Assembly (NCBI RefSeq): GCF_022699665.1
Contig: NZ_JALDNB010000001.1
Span: 434,001 to 498,000 of the forward strand
Direction: 5' to 3'
From: Chryseobacterium aahli
GTDB lineage: Bacteria > Bacteroidota > Bacteroidia > Flavobacteriales > Weeksellaceae
Length of the DNA: 64,000 nt
In this document: in pieces, positions 24,814 through 33,651 of the stretch
Layout of the letters: every line of letters starts with the position of its first letter
Numbering within the stretch: position 1 is the stretch's first letter
Program-made: the position numbers and the translations under genes
The notes under the pieces: generated by a model
Databases searched by the model: none
What the model saw: the letters and a program-made list of their open reading frames with translations, nothing else
Told to the model about the DNA's origin: nothing

Positions 24814-25332
24814 TTAAGCTTCTTCAGAAGGAGTTTCTTCTACTGCAACTTTTTTAGGAGCAGCTGGTTTAGGAGCTTCTACCGGAGCATCAGATACTAC
24901 ATCAAACTCGAAGTTGTATTCTACATTTCTGTGAAGTCTAACTACTGCAGTTACTTTACCAGTTCTCTTAATCGTGTTTCCTGGGATTTTGATGTATTTC
25001 TTCTCAACTTGTACACCAGCTTTAGCCAATGCTGCAGAAAGATCTGCATTGTTGATAGATCCGAATAATTTGTCACCAGAACCTACTTTTGCAGGAATAG
25101 TGATAGAAGTTTTTTTCAATTGATCTACTACAGCGTTTGCAGCAGCAACTAATTTAGCTTCTTCTTCTTTTCTAGCTTCCAACGTAGCTTCTAAAGTCGC
25201 TTTGTTTTTTGGTGTAGCTAAAAGAGCGATCCCTTGAGGTAACAAGAAGTTTCTTGCATAACCTGGTTTTACATTTACTGTATCGAATTCAAGACCTAAA
25301 TTTTCTACGTCTTTTTTAAGGATAATTTCCAT
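24814..25332 (-). CDS. rplI: 50S ribosomal protein L9
   Basis: 172 residues. N-terminal rRNA-binding domain MEIILKKDVENLG...VKPGYARNFLLPQG (the L9 signature), a long connecting helix (about 45-75) and a C-terminal domain. A Pro/Ala/Glu-rich tail of about 25 residues extends beyond the usual 148-residue E. coli length. Last gene of the rpsF-rpsR-rplI cluster; separated from rpsR by 132 bases holding stuttering repeats. Confidence 0.97.
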   Translation of the reverse strand: MEIILKKDVENLGLEFDTVNVKPGYARNFLLPQGIALLATPKNKATLEATLEARKEEEAKLVAAANAVVDQLKKTSITIPAKVGSGDKLFGSINNADLSAALAKAGVQVEKKYIKIPGNTIKRTGKVTAVVRLHRNVEYNFEFDVVSDAPVEAPKPAAPKKVAVEETPSEEA

Positions 25333-25335
25333 TGT

Positions 25336-25464
25336 TGTTGTCCGTTTTAGAGTTCCGAGTTCCGATTATTCATCGGGTTTCTCTTCACTTCGTTAGAATT
25401 TAATATTAATTCAGCAACAAAAGCCAAAAGCTAAAAGCTAGTAGCCAATTGCTAATTGCAATTT
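25336..25464. repeat. Stuttering repeat interval between rpsR and rplI
   Basis: Contains near-tandem words GAGTTCCGAGTTCCGATT (25350-25367) and AAGCCAAAAGCTAAAAGCTA then GTAGCCAATTGCTAATTGC (about 25420-25459), flanked by GTTGTTG / CAACAA. No reading frame. Similar intervals occur at 27934, 43301, 46121, 47165 and 59405. Confidence 0.55.
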
Positions 25465-25767
25465 TTACTTTAATAAGTCAGCTACGTAAGGCATCATTGC
25501 AAGGTGTCTTGCTCTTTTGATAGCCGAAGAAACTTTTCTTTGGTATTTTAAAGAAGTACCAGTGTATCTTCTTGGTAAAATTTTACCTTGTTCGTTAACG
25601 AACTGTAATAAGAAATCAGCGTCTTTGTAATCAACGTGCTTGATTCCGAATTTTTTGAATCTACAGTACTTTTTATCAGTTTTTGTATTGATATCAAGTG
25701 GAGTAAGGAATTTTACTTCAGATTCACCTCCAGCAGAGGCTTGTTTAGCCATATCATCTATTGCCAT
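25465..25767 (-). CDS. rpsR: 30S ribosomal protein S18
   Basis: 100 residues. The family signature [19 protein letters not shown] and the basic C-terminal [15 protein letters not shown] match S18, which sits with S6 on the 30S platform. An N-terminal extension of about 20 residues with an acidic/polar sequence is longer than in E. coli (75 residues). It is 33 bases downstream of rpsF. Confidence 0.97.
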   Translation of the reverse strand: MAIDDMAKQASAGGESEVKFLTPLDINTKTDKKYCRFKKFGIKHVDYKDADFLLQFVNEQGKILPRRYTGTSLKYQRKVSSAIKRARHLAMMPYVADLLK

Positions 25768-25800
25768 GTCTTTGTCTTTTTTAAATTTGGGTTAGTAATA

Positions 25801-26142
25801 TTAAGCTCTTGAAGCTTTAAGTTTAGATCTTCTAGTTACAGCGTACTCTAAAGCGTGCTTGTCTAGTTTTGTAGTAAGGTAACGAATTACTCTTTCGTCA
25901 CGTTTGAATGCCAATTCTAAGTCAGCAACTACAGTTCCTTCACCTTTAAACTCGATTAAAGTGTAGAATCCATTCTTTTTTAATTGAATTGGATAAGCTA
26001 ATTTCTTCAATCCCCAATTTTCTCTAGTGACAATCTCACAGTTTTTTTCTTTGATAAGATCTTCAAATTTTTTCACTGCTTCCTCCACCTGAGCATCAGA
26101 TAGAACGGGAGTTAAAATGAAAACAGTTTCGTAATTGTTCAT
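25801..26142 (-). CDS. rpsF: 30S ribosomal protein S6
   Basis: 113 residues from ATG 26142 ([16 protein letters not shown]). A frame extending 12 codons upstream exists, but the promoter -7 box lies about 34 bases before this ATG and the extension is not S6-like. Conserved features: the KF/LI pattern of the ferredoxin-like fold, [12 protein letters not shown] and YTLIEFKG. First gene of rpsF-rpsR-rplI. Confidence 0.97.
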   Translation of the reverse strand: MNNYETVFILTPVLSDAQVEEAVKKFEDLIKEKNCEIVTRENWGLKKLAYPIQLKKNGFYTLIEFKGEGTVVADLELAFKRDERVIRYLTTKLDKHALEYAVTRRSKLKASRA

Positions 26143-26175
26143 AATGTAAATGAATTTGTTAATTATTTCGAGGTG

Positions 26176-26206
26176 CAAAAATATGAATTATATTTATAAT
26201 ACACAA
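26176..26206 (-). promoter_or_regulatory. Promoter of the rpsF operon
   Basis: -7 box TATTTTTG (26176-26183) and a TTG (26204-26206) with a 20-base spacer on the minus strand. The leader would be about 30 bases, where S6:S18 autoregulation could act; no clear S6:S18 RNA motif was recognised. Confidence 0.6.
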
Positions 26207-26275
26207 TGAATCAGATATTATATGATGAAATTATTTAATGATTTTTGTTGATTTAAAATTTTAAATAGAAAAAAT

Positions 26276-27640
26276 CTAAACCGTTTCATTTTCTTTACTT
26301 CTAATTTCAGTAAGAAAGTTTACTTTTAATACATCATACAAAGAATGTCTGCTCACTAAAATAGAGGCTATAGAAGATACCATTCCGGCTAACATCAAGT
26401 GGAAAATCAACGAATGTCTGTCAGTCATTTCTAAAACAATGATCGCTGAAGTAAATGGAGCTCTGGTAATTCCTGTTAAAAAAGCGACCATCCCTGCGAG
26501 AATCACAACATTCGTTTCATTTGGTGTTAAACGAATTGCTCCAGAAATTACCGATCCTATACTAGCACCCGCCGTTAAAGCCGGAGCAAAAATTCCACCT
26601 GCACCACCAGAAGTAAATGATAATGCGGGACCCAACATTCTTAAAATAGGAACATACCAATCTTCATGTTTGTCCTGAGTGAAAAGGACACGCTCCATAA
26701 TTTCTTTTCCTGAACCTAAAACTTCTCGGCTGATAAAAAAGGATATACAAGCGATTATTAAAGCAGAACCAATAAGAAATAGAACATTGGCTTTATCTGT
26801 TTTCAATTTTCTCTTTTTCCAGTCATTCATTTTGAGCATGGTTACCGAAAGCTGACTTGCCAAAATTCCTGCAACTCCACCCACCAAAATAATTGGAAAC
26901 ATCACCATTAATGAAACATCATTCGTTTTAGGGTATCCTAAATATAAATAGGAACCCGCTAAAGTCTGAGCCGTTAAACCCGCAATAATAACTGCCGTGA
27001 AAAGTGCTGTTTTAAAGTAATTGATATGCGTCTTTGAAAGTTCCTCCACTGCAAATACAATTCCTCCAAGAGGTGTGTTGAAAGCAGCTGCCAATCCGGC
27101 TGCGGCGCCAGTCATAATCATATTTTTCTTCGAAATTTTCGGCCACCATTCGGGAAGATATTCATTTACTTTCCTAAAAATTGAACCAGCGATCTGAATA
27201 GTTGGTCCTTCACGACCGACTGCGCCGCCACCAATTACCAAAACTACAGATGAAATTATTTTAAAAACAATAATTTTTAAGCTTAAAAGACTTCGGATTT
27301 TTTTATGTTCCTTCGGATTTGCCAATTCTACGGCAGCCATCACTTGTGGAATTCCGCTCCCTTTTGCGTAAGGTGCAAATTCTTTTACCAGCCACCATGA
27401 AAGTACAAAACCAACCGGAGCGATGAAGAAAATCATCCAATCATGCCAGTTGAGAATGAAGTGTAATAAATTTTCACCCCAAGCAAATATTTTCGCATAC
27501 ATTACTGCAAAAAAGCCCGTAATCACCGAACCAATCCAAAAGGGAATAGCCTGAAGCAGATTGTGCTTCAGCTGTTCGTTTCGGATGTTGTCGAAAGATT
27601 TTTTGAGACCTTTGCGAATCGATAACAAAATTTTGCGCAT
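26276..27640 (-). CDS. ClC family chloride channel/antiporter
   Basis: 454 residues, about ten hydrophobic helices, inner membrane. Selectivity-filter motifs: GSGIPQV (residues 94-100), GREGPTIQ with the gating glutamate Glu144, and GGAGGIFAPALTAGASIG. Presence of the gating Glu fits both channels and H+/Cl- antiporters. No C-terminal CBS domains. Single gene. Confidence 0.94.
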   Translation of the reverse strand: MRKILLSIRKGLKKSFDNIRNEQLKHNLLQAIPFWIGSVITGFFAVMYAKIFAWGENLLHFILNWHDWMIFFIAPVGFVLSWWLVKEFAPYAKGSGIPQVMAAVELANPKEHKKIRSLLSLKIIVFKIISSVVLVIGGGAVGREGPTIQIAGSIFRKVNEYLPEWWPKISKKNMIMTGAAAGLAAAFNTPLGGIVFAVEELSKTHINYFKTALFTAVIIAGLTAQTLAGSYLYLGYPKTNDVSLMVMFPIILVGGVAGILASQLSVTMLKMNDWKKRKLKTDKANVLFLIGSALIIACISFFISREVLGSGKEIMERVLFTQDKHEDWYVPILRMLGPALSFTSGGAGGIFAPALTAGASIGSVISGAIRLTPNETNVVILAGMVAFLTGITRAPFTSAIIVLEMTDRHSLIFHLMLAGMVSSIASILVSRHSLYDVLKVNFLTEIRSKENETV

Positions 27641-27644
27641 AACT

Positions 27645-27652
27645 CAAATCTA
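27645..27652 (-). promoter_or_regulatory. -7 box TAGATTTG of the ClC gene, likely leaderless
   Basis: The box ends 4 bases before the ATG at 27640, so transcription should start at or beside the start codon. Confidence 0.5.
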
Positions 27653-27891
27653 AACTATTTTTTACGAATATGAAAATTTTAAAACAAATTCAGATGAATA
27701 AATTTTGAAATTCATAATGCATATGGTTTTTGAAAATTTCCTTGAATTTAAATCTAAAAACACATAAGTATTATTAAGAATAAAATAAAACTGAATACCA
27801 AAGATTTTTTAACCTTAAATGTTCTCACTATGATTGATTTTTGTAAATCTTAAATAACTTAAGTGTTTAAAAAAATGAATAGGATATTCCA

Positions 27892-27922
27892 TAAAAAAAC
27901 CTCCGAAAAAAATTCGAAGGTT
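27892..27922 (-). terminator. Terminator of the E2 gene
   Basis: AACCTCCGAA/TTCGAAGGTT (one mismatch) with a short A-rich loop and a T7 tract on the minus strand. It lies 46 bases after the stop at 27968. Confidence 0.75.
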
Positions 27923-27933
27923 ATATTTAAAAG

Positions 27934-27971
27934 TATTGGCAATTACTCATTACCAACTACTCATTACTTAT
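27934..27971. repeat. ATTACTCATTACCAACTACT stutter
   Basis: Repeated ATTAC/CTACT words directly abutting the 3' end of the E2 gene. Same character as the right arm of the repeat at 47165-47255 (CATTACCCATTACTTATTAC). Confidence 0.5.
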
Positions 27972-29287
27972 ATTTCAGTGTTCAAATCCCAGTTTTGAAG
28001 ATAATCGTGAACGTGCTTCAGCATCATTCCACCTAAAGAACCGTCTACAACTCTGTGATCGTAAGAATGAGACATGAACATCAACTGACGGATTGCGATT
28101 ACATCACCATCTTTAGTTTCAAGAACTGCAGGTTTTTTAACAATAGCTCCGATTGCCATAATTGCAACCTGAGGTTGAGGGATAATAGGAGTTCCCATCA
28201 AGTTTCCGAAGCTTCCTACGTTAGAAATCGTGTATGTTGCACCTTGAGTATCTTCAGGTCTTAATTTTTTATTTCTTGCTCTGTAAGCCAAATCGTTGAT
28301 TGCTTTTGCTAAACCTGACAATGATAACTGATCCGCATTTTTAATTACAGGAACAATAAGATTTCCGTCTGGTAAAGCGGTTGCCATACCGATGTTGATA
28401 TTTTTCTTTTTAATGATATTATCACCGTTGATAGAAACGTTGATCATCGGGAAATCCTGAATAGCTTTTACAATCGCTTTCACAAAAATCGGCATGAAAG
28501 TCAATTTTTCACCTTCACGTTTTTCGAACATATCTTTGTTTTTCGCTCTCCATTTTACAACGTTGGTAACGTCTGTTTCGATGAAAGAGGTTACGTGAGG
28601 AGCAATATGTTTTGCTTTCACCATGTTTTCAGCGATGATTTTTCTCATTCTGTCCATAGGAATAATCTCGTCACCTGCAGCTACAGAAATTGTAGAAGCC
28701 GGAGCTGAAGTTACTGCTGGTGGAGTAGAAGCTGCCTGAACCGGAGTTGCTTGTTGCTGAACAGCCTGCTGAGGCTGGTTTCCTCTGTTGGAAACGTGTG
28801 ATAAAATATCTTCTTTGGTAATTCTTCCTTCCAAACCGCTTCCTTTGATGGTTTTCAGTTCAGATTCAGAAATATTTTCTTGTTGAGCGATAGATTTTAC
28901 TAGTGGAGATAAATAAAGGTCTCCCGAAAATTCTACGTGAGAAGTAGCTGTTGGATTTAAAGGCTCTTCAATTGCTTTGATCGTTTCTGCATCCGGAGAT
29001 GAAGTTTCAGATTTTACTTCTTCAGTATTTGTACTTCCGCCTTCTCCTTCAATCTCTAAAATAGCAATGGCTTCACCTACTTTTGCAACTTCGTCTTTTT
29101 GTTTTAAGATCTTTATGATTTTCCCCGAAACCGGTGTTGGTACATCCGAGTCTACCTTGTCTGTTGCAATTTCTACTACCGAATCATCTTCTTTTACCTG
29201 ATCACCTTCATTGAATAACCAAGTGATCACCGTAGCTTCCATCACGCCTTCACCCATAGAAGGAAGCAATAATTTGTATTCTGCCAT
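27968..29287 (-). CDS. Dihydrolipoamide acyltransferase (E2) of a second 2-oxoacid dehydrogenase
   Basis: 439 residues. Lipoyl domain 1-76 with Lys44 in EIATDKVDSDVP, a polar linker, a subunit-binding domain (SPLVKSIAQQENISESELK...GLEGRITKEDI), a Gln/Ala/Pro linker, and a catalytic domain ending HSYDHRVVDGSLGG (His411, Asp415). The lipoyl motif ETDKVDSDV is typical of branched-chain or pyruvate complexes of Bacteroidota rather than of SucB, which is separately present at 17978. Its E1 and E3 partners are not beside it. Branched-chain alpha-keto acid dehydrogenase is the likeliest complex. Confidence 0.9.
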   Translation of the reverse strand: MAEYKLLLPSMGEGVMEATVITWLFNEGDQVKEDDSVVEIATDKVDSDVPTPVSGKIIKILKQKDEVAKVGEAIAILEIEGEGGSTNTEEVKSETSSPDAETIKAIEEPLNPTATSHVEFSGDLYLSPLVKSIAQQENISESELKTIKGSGLEGRITKEDILSHVSNRGNQPQQAVQQQATPVQAASTPPAVTSAPASTISVAAGDEIIPMDRMRKIIAENMVKAKHIAPHVTSFIETDVTNVVKWRAKNKDMFEKREGEKLTFMPIFVKAIVKAIQDFPMINVSINGDNIIKKKNINIGMATALPDGNLIVPVIKNADQLSLSGLAKAINDLAYRARNKKLRPEDTQGATYTISNVGSFGNLMGTPIIPQPQVAIMAIGAIVKKPAVLETKDGDVIAIRQLMFMSHSYDHRVVDGSLGGMMLKHVHDYLQNWDLNTEI

Positions 29288-29307
29288 TTTCTAATTTTAG
29301 ATTTTGA

Positions 29308-29315
29308 CAAATATA
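29308..29315 (-). promoter_or_regulatory. -7 box TATATTTG of the E2 gene
   Basis: Matches TAnnTTTG 20 bases before the ATG at 29287; no clear -33 element. Confidence 0.45.
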
Positions 29316-29350
29316 TAAAAAAAATCGGTTTTTTTATGAAATAGATAATT

Positions 29351-30178
29351 TTAGAAAAATTCGATGTAAATATTTTCTCCAACGTTTAATCCGAAAAGGG
29401 TTTTAGCACCGTTCTTTTTACTGCCTTTGTAAATGGTTAATTCAAGCTGTTGGCTGTCGTTAAAAATTGCTGCAGATTGCCCGTGGTATTCGGTTTCTCT
29501 GTCCCAGTCGGATACAACCTCGGTATGGCTTGAATAGATTTTCGATAAACTCAAATTTCTGAACTTTATAGTGAATTTTTCGAAACCTTTCGCTAAAGTT
29601 TCAAAGAATTCCTGACTGATATTTGATATTATGTTTCCGAAATTATCAATGTACATTACTTCCCCAATAATCATCTTTTCGGGCTCATTATAAACTGGTT
29701 TTGGAAATAAAAGCTGTTTTGTCGTCTCAATTTTTCTTCCAATTACTTCAGGAAGTCCCCCGTTTGCCAAATGAACTGCAACAGGAACGAAAACATCTGT
29801 TGATGTAAAATTAACGACATCATCAAATCTATTGTTAAGCGTGATTTCGTAAATCGCTTCAGGTTTAATATCAAAAAAGATCAAACTTAGCAATCCGTTG
29901 TCTGCTGCAAGAAAATAAGATCCATCAGCTTTGTATAAAATATTTTTTCTCGATTTGTGAAAAAAACTATCAACAGCCAAAATATGAATGGTGCCTTTTG
30001 GAAAATAACGGTACGCATTTCTTACAATATAAGAGGTCTGAATAAGGTTATATGCCTGAATATCATGACTGATGTCAATAGTGTTAACTTCAGGGTTCAA
30101 AGACAGGATTTTGCCTTTCATAGCCGAAACTCTGTAATCTAAACGTCCGAAATCTGAGGTGAGGGTAATAATTGACAT
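29351..30178 (-). CDS. SAM hydrolase/hydroxide adenosyltransferase (DUF62, chlorinase/fluorinase family)
   Basis: 275 residues. The family N-terminal motif ITLTSDFGRLDYRVSAMKG (Asp9, Asp14 region) and VDSFFHKSRKN, FLAADNGLLSLIF and GEVMYIDNFGNIISNI match SAM-dependent hydroxide adenosyltransferases, which turn SAM into adenosine and methionine. True halogenases are rare in this family, so hydrolysis is the default reading. Single cytoplasmic enzyme. Confidence 0.9.
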   Translation of the reverse strand: MSIITLTSDFGRLDYRVSAMKGKILSLNPEVNTIDISHDIQAYNLIQTSYIVRNAYRYFPKGTIHILAVDSFFHKSRKNILYKADGSYFLAADNGLLSLIFFDIKPEAIYEITLNNRFDDVVNFTSTDVFVPVAVHLANGGLPEVIGRKIETTKQLLFPKPVYNEPEKMIIGEVMYIDNFGNIISNISQEFFETLAKGFEKFTIKFRNLSLSKIYSSHTEVVSDWDRETEYHGQSAAIFNDSQQLELTIYKGSKKNGAKTLFGLNVGENIYIEFF

Positions 30179-30198
30179 GAATAAATCTGATAGAAGTG

Positions 30199-30206
30199 CA
30201 AATTTA
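30199..30206 (-). promoter_or_regulatory. -7 box TAAATTTG of the SAM hydrolase gene
   Basis: TAnnTTTG match 20 bases before the ATG at 30178, in the 130-base divergent gap with phoH. No -33 element seen. Confidence 0.4.
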
Positions 30207-30308
30207 TCTAAAATAAAAGGAAAGAAATAAATAATGTGGATAAGAATTTGATTTAAATCTGAAAAAAAACTTTTAAATTTAAAAATCTAAAACAATAAAA
30301 ATATTTGC

Positions 30309-31265
30309 ATGTTTGAATTAACGTACGATCTAGAAGGTATTGATGCAAAAAACTTTTACGGAGTTAATAACCAATATTTCAATTTAATAAAATCCAGCTT
30401 TCCAACCCTTAAAATTACTGGCAGAGACCATCATATTTTTGCGATGGGTAATCAGGAAGCTCTTGATATATTTAAACTTAAACTTGACGACATTGTGTCG
30501 TTTATATCAAAAAACAATTCAATAGGACTTAAAGATGTAGAAAACTTTCTTAATCTGAAAGACGAGACTGAAAAGCATTTTGTGTTTGATCAGGATATTA
30601 TCGTGAAAGGAGTTAATGGTAAAATTATCAAAGCAAAAACGACCAATCTTAAAAAACTCGTGAAAGAAACTGAGAAAAAAGACATGGTTTTCGCTATTGG
30701 TCCTGCAGGAACGGGTAAAACGTATACGAGTGTTGCTTTGGCCGCAAGAGCTTTGAGAGACAAAGAAGTTAAAAGAATCGTCCTGACGAGACCCGCAGTG
30801 GAAGCAGGAGAGAGTCTTGGGTTTTTACCGGGAGATTTGAAAGAAAAACTTGATCCTTATTTACAGCCTTTATATGATGCACTTCGAGACATGATTCCTC
30901 ATGAAAAGCTTGAAGGTTTTATGGAGAAGAAAATCATTGAAGTTGCTCCGTTGGCTTTTATGAGAGGAAGAACGCTTGATGACGCTTTTGTAATTCTGGA
31001 TGAAGCTCAAAATACAACCCATGCCCAAATGAAAATGTTCTTGACTAGAATGGGTATGAATGCTAAATTTATCATCACTGGAGATCCCACGCAGATCGAT
31101 TTGCCACCGAAACAACATTCAGGTTTAAAAGAAGCAATGCGAATTTTGAAGGATGTGAAAGAGATTGGTTTTGTGTATTTAACGGAAGAAGATGTGGTAC
31201 GTCATCCAGTCGTGAAAAAGATTATTTTGGCATATAATGAAGAAGATAAGAAAGTAAGAGAATAA
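30309..31265 (+). CDS. phoH: PhoH-like ATPase/RNA helicase family protein
   Basis: 318 residues. An N-terminal KH-like region (about 1-105), then a P-loop NTPase: GPAGTGKTYTSVALAARAL (Walker A), FVILDEAQNTTHAQMKMFL (Walker B, DEAQ) and GDPTQIDLP (sensor). The family binds ATP and is linked to RNA metabolism, with YbeY often adjacent; ybeY is not seen here. Divergent from the SAM hydrolase gene. Confidence 0.93.
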   Translation: MFELTYDLEGIDAKNFYGVNNQYFNLIKSSFPTLKITGRDHHIFAMGNQEALDIFKLKLDDIVSFISKNNSIGLKDVENFLNLKDETEKHFVFDQDIIVKGVNGKIIKAKTTNLKKLVKETEKKDMVFAIGPAGTGKTYTSVALAARALRDKEVKRIVLTRPAVEAGESLGFLPGDLKEKLDPYLQPLYDALRDMIPHEKLEGFMEKKIIEVAPLAFMRGRTLDDAFVILDEAQNTTHAQMKMFLTRMGMNAKFIITGDPTQIDLPPKQHSGLKEAMRILKDVKEIGFVYLTEEDVVRHPVVKKIILAYNEEDKKVRE

Positions 31266-31310
31266 GTTTTTTTTAAGTACAGATAAGTTTTCATGTTTTT
31301 AAAAAAATAT

Positions 31311-31340
31311 TTTGCACTTCTTTAAAAAGTGATATATTTG
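31311..31340 (+). promoter_or_regulatory. Promoter TTTG-N18-TATATTTG
   Basis: TTTG at 31311-31314 and TATATTTG at 31333-31340: the best two-box match in the window. It drives the first beta-barrel gene with a leader of about 25 bases. Confidence 0.7.
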
Positions 31341-31368
31341 AGTCTTAAAATTTTAAAAAATTTCAACT

Positions 31369-31896
31369 ATGAAAAAATTATTACTTATTGCTGCGGTTTC
31401 ATTATTAGGAACTACAGTTATCAATGCTCAAGAAAATCATTTTAAAGTAGGTGCTCATGCAGGTTTACCTATTGGTGATGCAGGTGATTCTTATTCATTC
31501 AATGCGGGAGTAGATGTTGCTTATACTTTTGGTATTTCTGATAACTTTGAAGTTGGTGCTACTACAGGTTATTCTCACTATTTTGGAAAGGAAGTTAACA
31601 TTCCAGGTGTAAGTTTTATGGGGGTTTCAATTCCTGGTCAATCGTATAAATTTAATGTTGGATCAATCCCAGTTGCTGCAACTGCTACGTATACTTTTGA
31701 TGGAGGCTTTAATGTAGGTGCAGATATAGGTTATGCATTTCTTACTGGTGATGCTGATGGTGGTGGTTTTTACTATCAACCAAAAGTAGGTTACACATTT
31801 GCTGAAAAACATATGATCTATGCGGGTTATAAAGCTATTAGTAAAGATGGAGCAGAATTAAGCTCTGTTAATATCGGATATGCAATAAAATTCTAA
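31369..31896 (+). CDS. Small outer-membrane beta-barrel protein
   Basis: 175 residues. Signal peptide 1-20 (cleavage after NAQ-type INAQ), then alternating hydrophobic/polar strands rich in Gly and aromatic residues, ending in NIGYAIKF, a C-terminal aromatic strand typical of outer-membrane barrels. Eight strands would fit. Residues 24-55 (HAGLPIGDAGDSYSFNAGVD) are closely related to the next gene, so the two are paralogues. Substrate or role unknown. Confidence 0.85.
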   Translation: MKKLLLIAAVSLLGTTVINAQENHFKVGAHAGLPIGDAGDSYSFNAGVDVAYTFGISDNFEVGATTGYSHYFGKEVNIPGVSFMGVSIPGQSYKFNVGSIPVAATATYTFDGGFNVGADIGYAFLTGDADGGGFYYQPKVGYTFAEKHMIYAGYKAISKDGAELSSVNIGYAIKF

Positions 31897-31919
31897 TTTT
31901 AAATAATTTAAAATATATG

Positions 31920-31949
31920 TGCAAGGCAAATTTGTCTTGCATTTTTTTA
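31920..31949 (+). terminator. Terminator of the first barrel gene
   Basis: Stem TGCAAGGCAAA/TTTGTCTTGCA with a G-T pair, followed by T7. Confidence 0.8.
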
Positions 31950-32019
31950 TTAACATACCACAAGCGGCATTGCATTTGCTTTAAACAGGACAAATAATAA
32001 AGCTTTTAAATAAATTAAA

Positions 32020-32523
32020 ATGAAAAAAATACTATTACTGGGTGCATTTGCATTGTTTGGAAGTTTAGCAAATGCTCAATCAGGTTTCAAGTTAGGAGGT
32101 CATATTGGTGCTCCCGTGGGTGATGCTGCAGATTATGCTTCATTTACTTTAGGTGTAGACGCTGCATATATGTGGAATGTTATGAAAGGTTTAGATGTAG
32201 GTGTTGCTTCCGGATATTCTCATTTTTTTGGTAAAGACAGATGGGATGATTTCGGGTTTGTCCCTTTGGCAGCTTCAGGTAAATATAGATTTAATGGTTT
32301 GCCACTTTTTGTAGGGCTTGATCTAGGAGGAGCGATTTCTACTAAAGATGGAGTAGACAGTGGTTTATATGTATATCCAAAAGTAGGTTTTCAACTACCA
32401 AAAGCAGAATTGTATTTAGGATATCAGAACATTGGCAGTGAAAGAAGAGACTTTGACAGAGACAGAAGAATAGATTCTAATTTTGGTGCCATCAATTTAG
32501 GCGTTAACTTCTTTTTAAAGTAA
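32020..32523 (+). CDS. Small outer-membrane beta-barrel protein (paralogue)
   Basis: 167 residues. Signal peptide 1-20 (LANAQ), the same opening strand pattern as the previous gene (HIGAPVGDAADYASFTLGVD), and the C-terminal strand FGAINLGVNFFLK. The tandem pair probably arose by duplication. A stretch of Arg/Asp residues (ERRDFDRDRRID, about 146-157) is likely an extracellular loop. No clear -7 box of its own was found. Confidence 0.85.
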   Translation: MKKILLLGAFALFGSLANAQSGFKLGGHIGAPVGDAADYASFTLGVDAAYMWNVMKGLDVGVASGYSHFFGKDRWDDFGFVPLAASGKYRFNGLPLFVGLDLGGAISTKDGVDSGLYVYPKVGFQLPKAELYLGYQNIGSERRDFDRDRRIDSNFGAINLGVNFFLK

Positions 32524-32550
32524 AATATCTAAAATATAGGTCATATTGAG

Positions 32551-32580
32551 CTCCAATTGAAAAATTGGAGTTTTTTATTT
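32551..32580 (+). terminator. Terminator of the second barrel gene
   Basis: Stem CTCCAATT/AATTGGAG with a 4-base loop and T6. Confidence 0.8.
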
Positions 32581-32697
32581 GATATTATTGAATTAAAATT
32601 ATTTAAATCTCGCTGATGCGAGTTTAATTCGAAAAAGTCAATATCCATGGGTGATTTTTATCATGTTAACAAATTTTAATATTCAATTTTGTCATTA

Positions 32698-32705
32698 TAC
32701 ATTTG
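32698..32705 (+). promoter_or_regulatory. -7 box TACATTTG of the third barrel gene
   Basis: TAnnTTTG match followed by CACC, 27 bases before the ATG at 32733. This placement rules out a start ten codons further upstream. Confidence 0.55.
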
Positions 32706-32732
32706 CACCAAGAAAGTATAAAATTATTCAAA

Positions 32733-33392
32733 ATGAAAAAATTATTAATTGCAAGTGCTGTTGCACTTTTCGGATTATCAAACGCTCAAATCGCTAAAGG
32801 AACTGTATATTTATCTGGTACTGTTGGTTATTCTCAGGTAGAATCTAACAACGGAGATACTAAAAAAGAAAACTTTAACGTACTTCCTACAGCTGGATTT
32901 TTCGTTGCACCAAACTTTGCAGTAGGTTTAGGAGTTGGTTTCCAAACTCAGAAAGATACTAATATTACAACACTTGTTGCTGGTCCTGCTGCTACAACAG
33001 TGAACACTAGAGAAGTTAAACAACCAGCTTTTGTTATAGCTCCTTTCGCAAGAAAATACTGGACTTTATCTGATAAATTGTATTTCTTCGGTCAGTTAGC
33101 TGTACCAATGCAGTTCGGAAAAACTGAAGTTGAAAACTCTTCTGTAACTACAACTGGAACTACTACAACTACTTCTTCTGTTTCTTCTGAAGCAAAATAT
33201 ACTTCTGTAGGAGTTACTGTAAAACCAGGTTTAGATTATTTCTTAAACAAAAACTGGACTATTGAAGCTACAATCGGTGAATTCGGTTACAATAACTTCA
33301 AACCAAAAGACGGTGATGCTACAAACAACTATAGCTTCGGTTTAAACCTAGCTAATGTAGGTATCGGTGTTAAATATGTATTCGCTAAGTAA
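32733..33392 (+). CDS. Outer-membrane beta-barrel protein
   Basis: 219 residues from the chosen ATG (MKKLLIASAVALFGLSNAQ signal peptide). OprF/porin-like barrel strands; the central part (about 125-155) carries a Thr/Ser-rich low-complexity loop (TTTGTTTTTSSVSS). The last strand is NVGIGVKYVFAK. A longer frame opens at 32703 but overlaps the promoter box. Codon use is strongly biased (e.g. GTA, GCT, AAA), as for an abundant protein. Unrelated in detail to the two barrels before it. Confidence 0.87.
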   Translation: MKKLLIASAVALFGLSNAQIAKGTVYLSGTVGYSQVESNNGDTKKENFNVLPTAGFFVAPNFAVGLGVGFQTQKDTNITTLVAGPAATTVNTREVKQPAFVIAPFARKYWTLSDKLYFFGQLAVPMQFGKTEVENSSVTTTGTTTTTSSVSSEAKYTSVGVTVKPGLDYFLNKNWTIEATIGEFGYNNFKPKDGDATNNYSFGLNLANVGIGVKYVFAK

Positions 33393-33416
33393 TTAGTAAA
33401 TCATTTAATTGATATA

Positions 33417-33447
33417 AATCCTGAGATTTTTCTCAGGATTTTTTTGT
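33417..33447 (+). terminator. Terminator of the third barrel gene
   Basis: Perfect stem AATCCTGAGA/TCTCAGGATT, loop TTTT, and a T tract. Confidence 0.85.
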
Positions 33448-33482
33448 ATTTAAATTATCAGCTGCTTAAAAAATATGAAACG

Positions 33483-33508
33483 ACTTCGATAAGCTCAGTC
33501 TGATAACT
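33483..33508. repeat. ACTTCGATAAGCTCAGTCTG repeat unit
   Basis: Close to the TTCGACAAGCTCAG words that recur between genes in many bacteria (recalled). A single copy here, between two facing terminators. Confidence 0.5.
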
Positions 33509-33601
33509 TTTTATATTAGAGATGTCACGTGACCCTTAGAAACATTTTCTGATAATCAGCTATTTAAATAAAATTGAGACAGATTATAAATCTCAAACAA
33601 A

Positions 33602-33629
33602 AAAACTCCCAGAAAAAATTCTGAGAGTT
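33602..33629 (-). terminator. Terminator of ffh
   Basis: On the minus strand ACTCTCAGA/TCTGGGAGT with an AT loop and a T6 tract, 22 bases after the ffh stop. Confidence 0.75.
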
Positions 33630-33651
33630 GTATATTTTGAAAATTCTTTAA

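Larger units (their letters stand above)
27641..27967. other. Gene-free interval
   Basis: 327 bases between the ClC gene and the E2 gene. It holds the ClC -7 box (27645-27652), the terminator-like hairpin at 27892 and a stuttering ATTAC word repeat (27934-27971). The stretch 27660-27890 is AT-rich with nothing I can identify. Confidence 0.7.

Noticed and set aside
29351..30178. Halogenating enzyme (fluorinase/chlorinase)
   Set aside because: The family name suggests it, but most members are SAM hydrolases and no halogenase-specific context is present.
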